Positions 62,772-64,000 of a stretch of 64,000 nucleotides of DNA are shown here, one piece after another; the stretch's first letter is position 1; every line of letters begins with the position of its first letter. The notes beneath the pieces were generated by a model, which ran no database searches, was not told the origin of the DNA, and was given only the letters and a program-made list of their open reading frames with translations. The stretch is taken from the NCBI RefSeq assembly GCF_016889425.1, contig NZ_CP069513.1, positions 2,294,001 to 2,358,000 of the forward strand, written 5' to 3'. Origin of the DNA: Corynebacterium amycolatum. Its GTDB lineage: Bacteria > Actinomycetota > Actinomycetes > Mycobacteriales > Mycobacteriaceae. A program made the position numbers and the translations under genes.

Positions 62772-64000
62772 TGCATGCCGTAATTCCAACAATCGACTCT
62801 GCAATTCAGAAGTTCCATTCCACGAATTTGCTGGCAAATAATGCCATCCATATCCAGCCAAACTTGGCCGGCTACTCACAGGTTCCGTCACTCCAGCTGG
62901 TGGCGACAGAACACAGTCTCGCAATTTCCGGCAGCTCAGGAAGCTCTGCTGCCATCGGATTGTCTCTGGGCAAACAGCTCACGTGGGCGCAAACAAATCT
63001 CGCTGACTTCCGTCGCGTGATCACTGAGCACGAGTCCACCATGAATCGGATTCTTCGAAGCATTAACCCATTCAATGGTGACGGCGCTTCCCTTGCCGAA
63101 GTAGCGCGCACAAGCGGTGTATTTCAGCGTCGGCCGATGTTTGAAGCTGGAAGTCTCACTTTCGCGCCAGTCACTCTTTCCGCGGAACTTGGTCTCGATG
63201 CGAAGTCCCTACTATCCATGTTTTCCTCAACAAACGACGGTGCCGTAGCCGAGGCAATCGCCTACTGGAATAACTTCGCCGACACTATGACCACGTTGGC
63301 CAGCAATCTAACCTCCATCTCATCCGGCTTGGTGTCGAGCAACAGCGGTGCTGTCTTCTCTGCTGCGGACTCAACAATGAAAGGTCTGGCCGCACGCGCT
63401 ACCAGCATCGCCACCGCATCTGAGGTCATGGCCGGGCACCTTGCCGTATTGCCATCTGTGAAGGCGATGGCCGTCAATGCACTATCAGCGATCGAAGCCG
63501 AGTCCAAAGCACTCCCAAACCCTGGCGCGCAAAAGGCTTTTGAACAGGCCGAGGTAGCAGCCTTTCTCTCTGGTCCGTATACCGCACAACTACAGACCGC
63601 TATTCCCCGAATTCCTAACCTGGTTTCTGCCGATGCGGGAAGTGGTGTGACCGCCGAGGTGTCCGTTGGAGCCACAGTCGCCGGACGTTCTGGAACTAGC
63701 CAGTTCAGCCTTTCGCCTGCGGGGATGGCTGGAAGCATGCAGGCCGCCAGCGCACCAGTTGGTGCCACCTCAACTGTTCCGGATTCTCCGACACCGCAAT
63801 CCACAACCGCGAGCCCTTCCGCTCCTTCGCACTTGCAACCGAGCGCTTCGACTTTGTCGAACCCTACTAATCCGTCTGCTACCCCTGTGCACCCCGCATC
63901 ACCTAGCAGCCCAACGAGCTCCACAATCTCGCCAACATCCCCGACCGGTAAATCAGCTATGGCTCAACCGAATGCGGCGAATCCAGCCATGGTCGCTCCT
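62768..64000 (+). CDS. PPE/WXG-like probable type VII exported protein (3' end beyond window)
   Basis: The frame is open to the window end, 411 codons so far. Start MMHAVIPTIDSAIQKFHS, no signal peptide. Residues about 70-110 and 140-280 are predicted helical and Ala/Ser/Thr-rich (AIAYWNNFADTMTTLASNLTSISSGLVSSNSGAVFSAADSTM…). W167-N-N takes the place of the W-x-G turn of WXG100/PPE helical hairpins, and ATASEVMAGHLAVLPSVK follows. From about residue 320 it becomes a Ser/Pro/Thr-rich low-complexity region. This is the layout of PPE-like or large WXG-type ESX substrates. Assignment is by pattern, and no secretion genes are in view. Coupled to the preceding lipoprotein. Confidence 0.8.
   Translation, partial: MMHAVIPTIDSAIQKFHSTNLLANNAIHIQPNLAGYSQVPSLQLVATEHSLAISGSSGSSAAIGLSLGKQLTWAQTNLADFRRVITEHESTMNRILRSINPFNGDGASLAEVARTSGVFQRRPMFEAGSLTFAPVTLSAELGLDAKSLLSMFSSTNDGAVAEAIAYWNNFADTMTTLASNLTSISSGLVSSNSGAVFSAADSTMKGLAARATSIATASEVMAGHLAVLPSVKAMAVNALSAIEAESKALPNPGAQKAFEQAEVAAFLSGPYTAQLQTAIPRIPNLVSADAGSGVTAEVSVGATVAGRSGTSQFSLSPAGMAGSMQAASAPVGATSTVPDSPTPQSTTASPSAPSHLQPSASTLSNPTNPSATPVHPASPSSPTSSTISPTSPTGKSAMAQPNAANPAMVAP

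Overview
The window is a chromosomal segment of a Corynebacterium (class Actinomycetes, G+C roughly 55-60%). The case rests on gene content and order. There is a one-chain OdhA with E2 and E1 domains fused, a tatB/htrA-like/cseE/sigE cluster, glgC and glgA divergent, two dapD genes around an AroP-type permease, then dapE, dapC, fdxC, mshB, an LpqW-type lipoprotein, typA and a ykoEDC operon. This order follows the odhA-to-yko region of C. glutamicum and, more loosely, the M. tuberculosis Rv1165-Rv1230 region. I cannot name the species. Acetolactate decarboxylase, a secreted GH5 enzyme and a PPE/WXG-like exported protein are not part of that syntenic core.

Layout. 1-10.9 kb: membrane protein, fused ABC exporter, odhA, lipoprotein, corA. 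11-17 kb: stress-type membrane protein, mrp, then tatB, htrA, cseE and sigE on the minus strand (envelope stress and export), and a methyltransferase. 17-23.5 kb: glgC/glgA (glycogen or maltose-1-phosphate), secreted GH5 glycosidase, alsD, RlmA-like methyltransferase. 23.7-34.2 kb: a short DUF3117 gene, folP2, LOG-type hydrolase, and the succinylase lysine/DAP genes dapE, dapD, a divergent dapD paralogue and dapC around aroP, with fdxC. 34.4-43.3 kb: mshB (mycothiol), lpqW, typA, a secreted protein, DUF402 and SUFU proteins, membrane protein. 43.9-53.6 kb: acyl-CoA dehydrogenase, then ykoE-ykoD-ykoC with a P-loop kinase and a DUF218 protein (probable thiamine-precursor uptake), a large GT-C-like membrane protein, and a small lipoprotein. 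52-64 kb: GH13 enzyme, M20 amidohydrolase, M18 aminopeptidase, GT87 protein, an iron-box-controlled surface protein, thiC under a TPP riboswitch, and finally a lipoprotein coupled to a PPE/WXG-like protein that runs off the window.

The structure that ordinary genes do not explain is a family of about 75-155 bp intergenic palindromic elements, present at five places (8.7, 13.1, 17.2, 23.6 and 43.7 kb). Four lie between convergent genes and all lie near an intrinsic terminator. One copy is nearly symmetric. The others carry a 12-bp deletion in one arm, and two carry a tandemly repeated 43-bp module. The family looks like a mobile or REP/MITE-like element of this genus and is the best candidate here for something undescribed. 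The last two genes are a second candidate.
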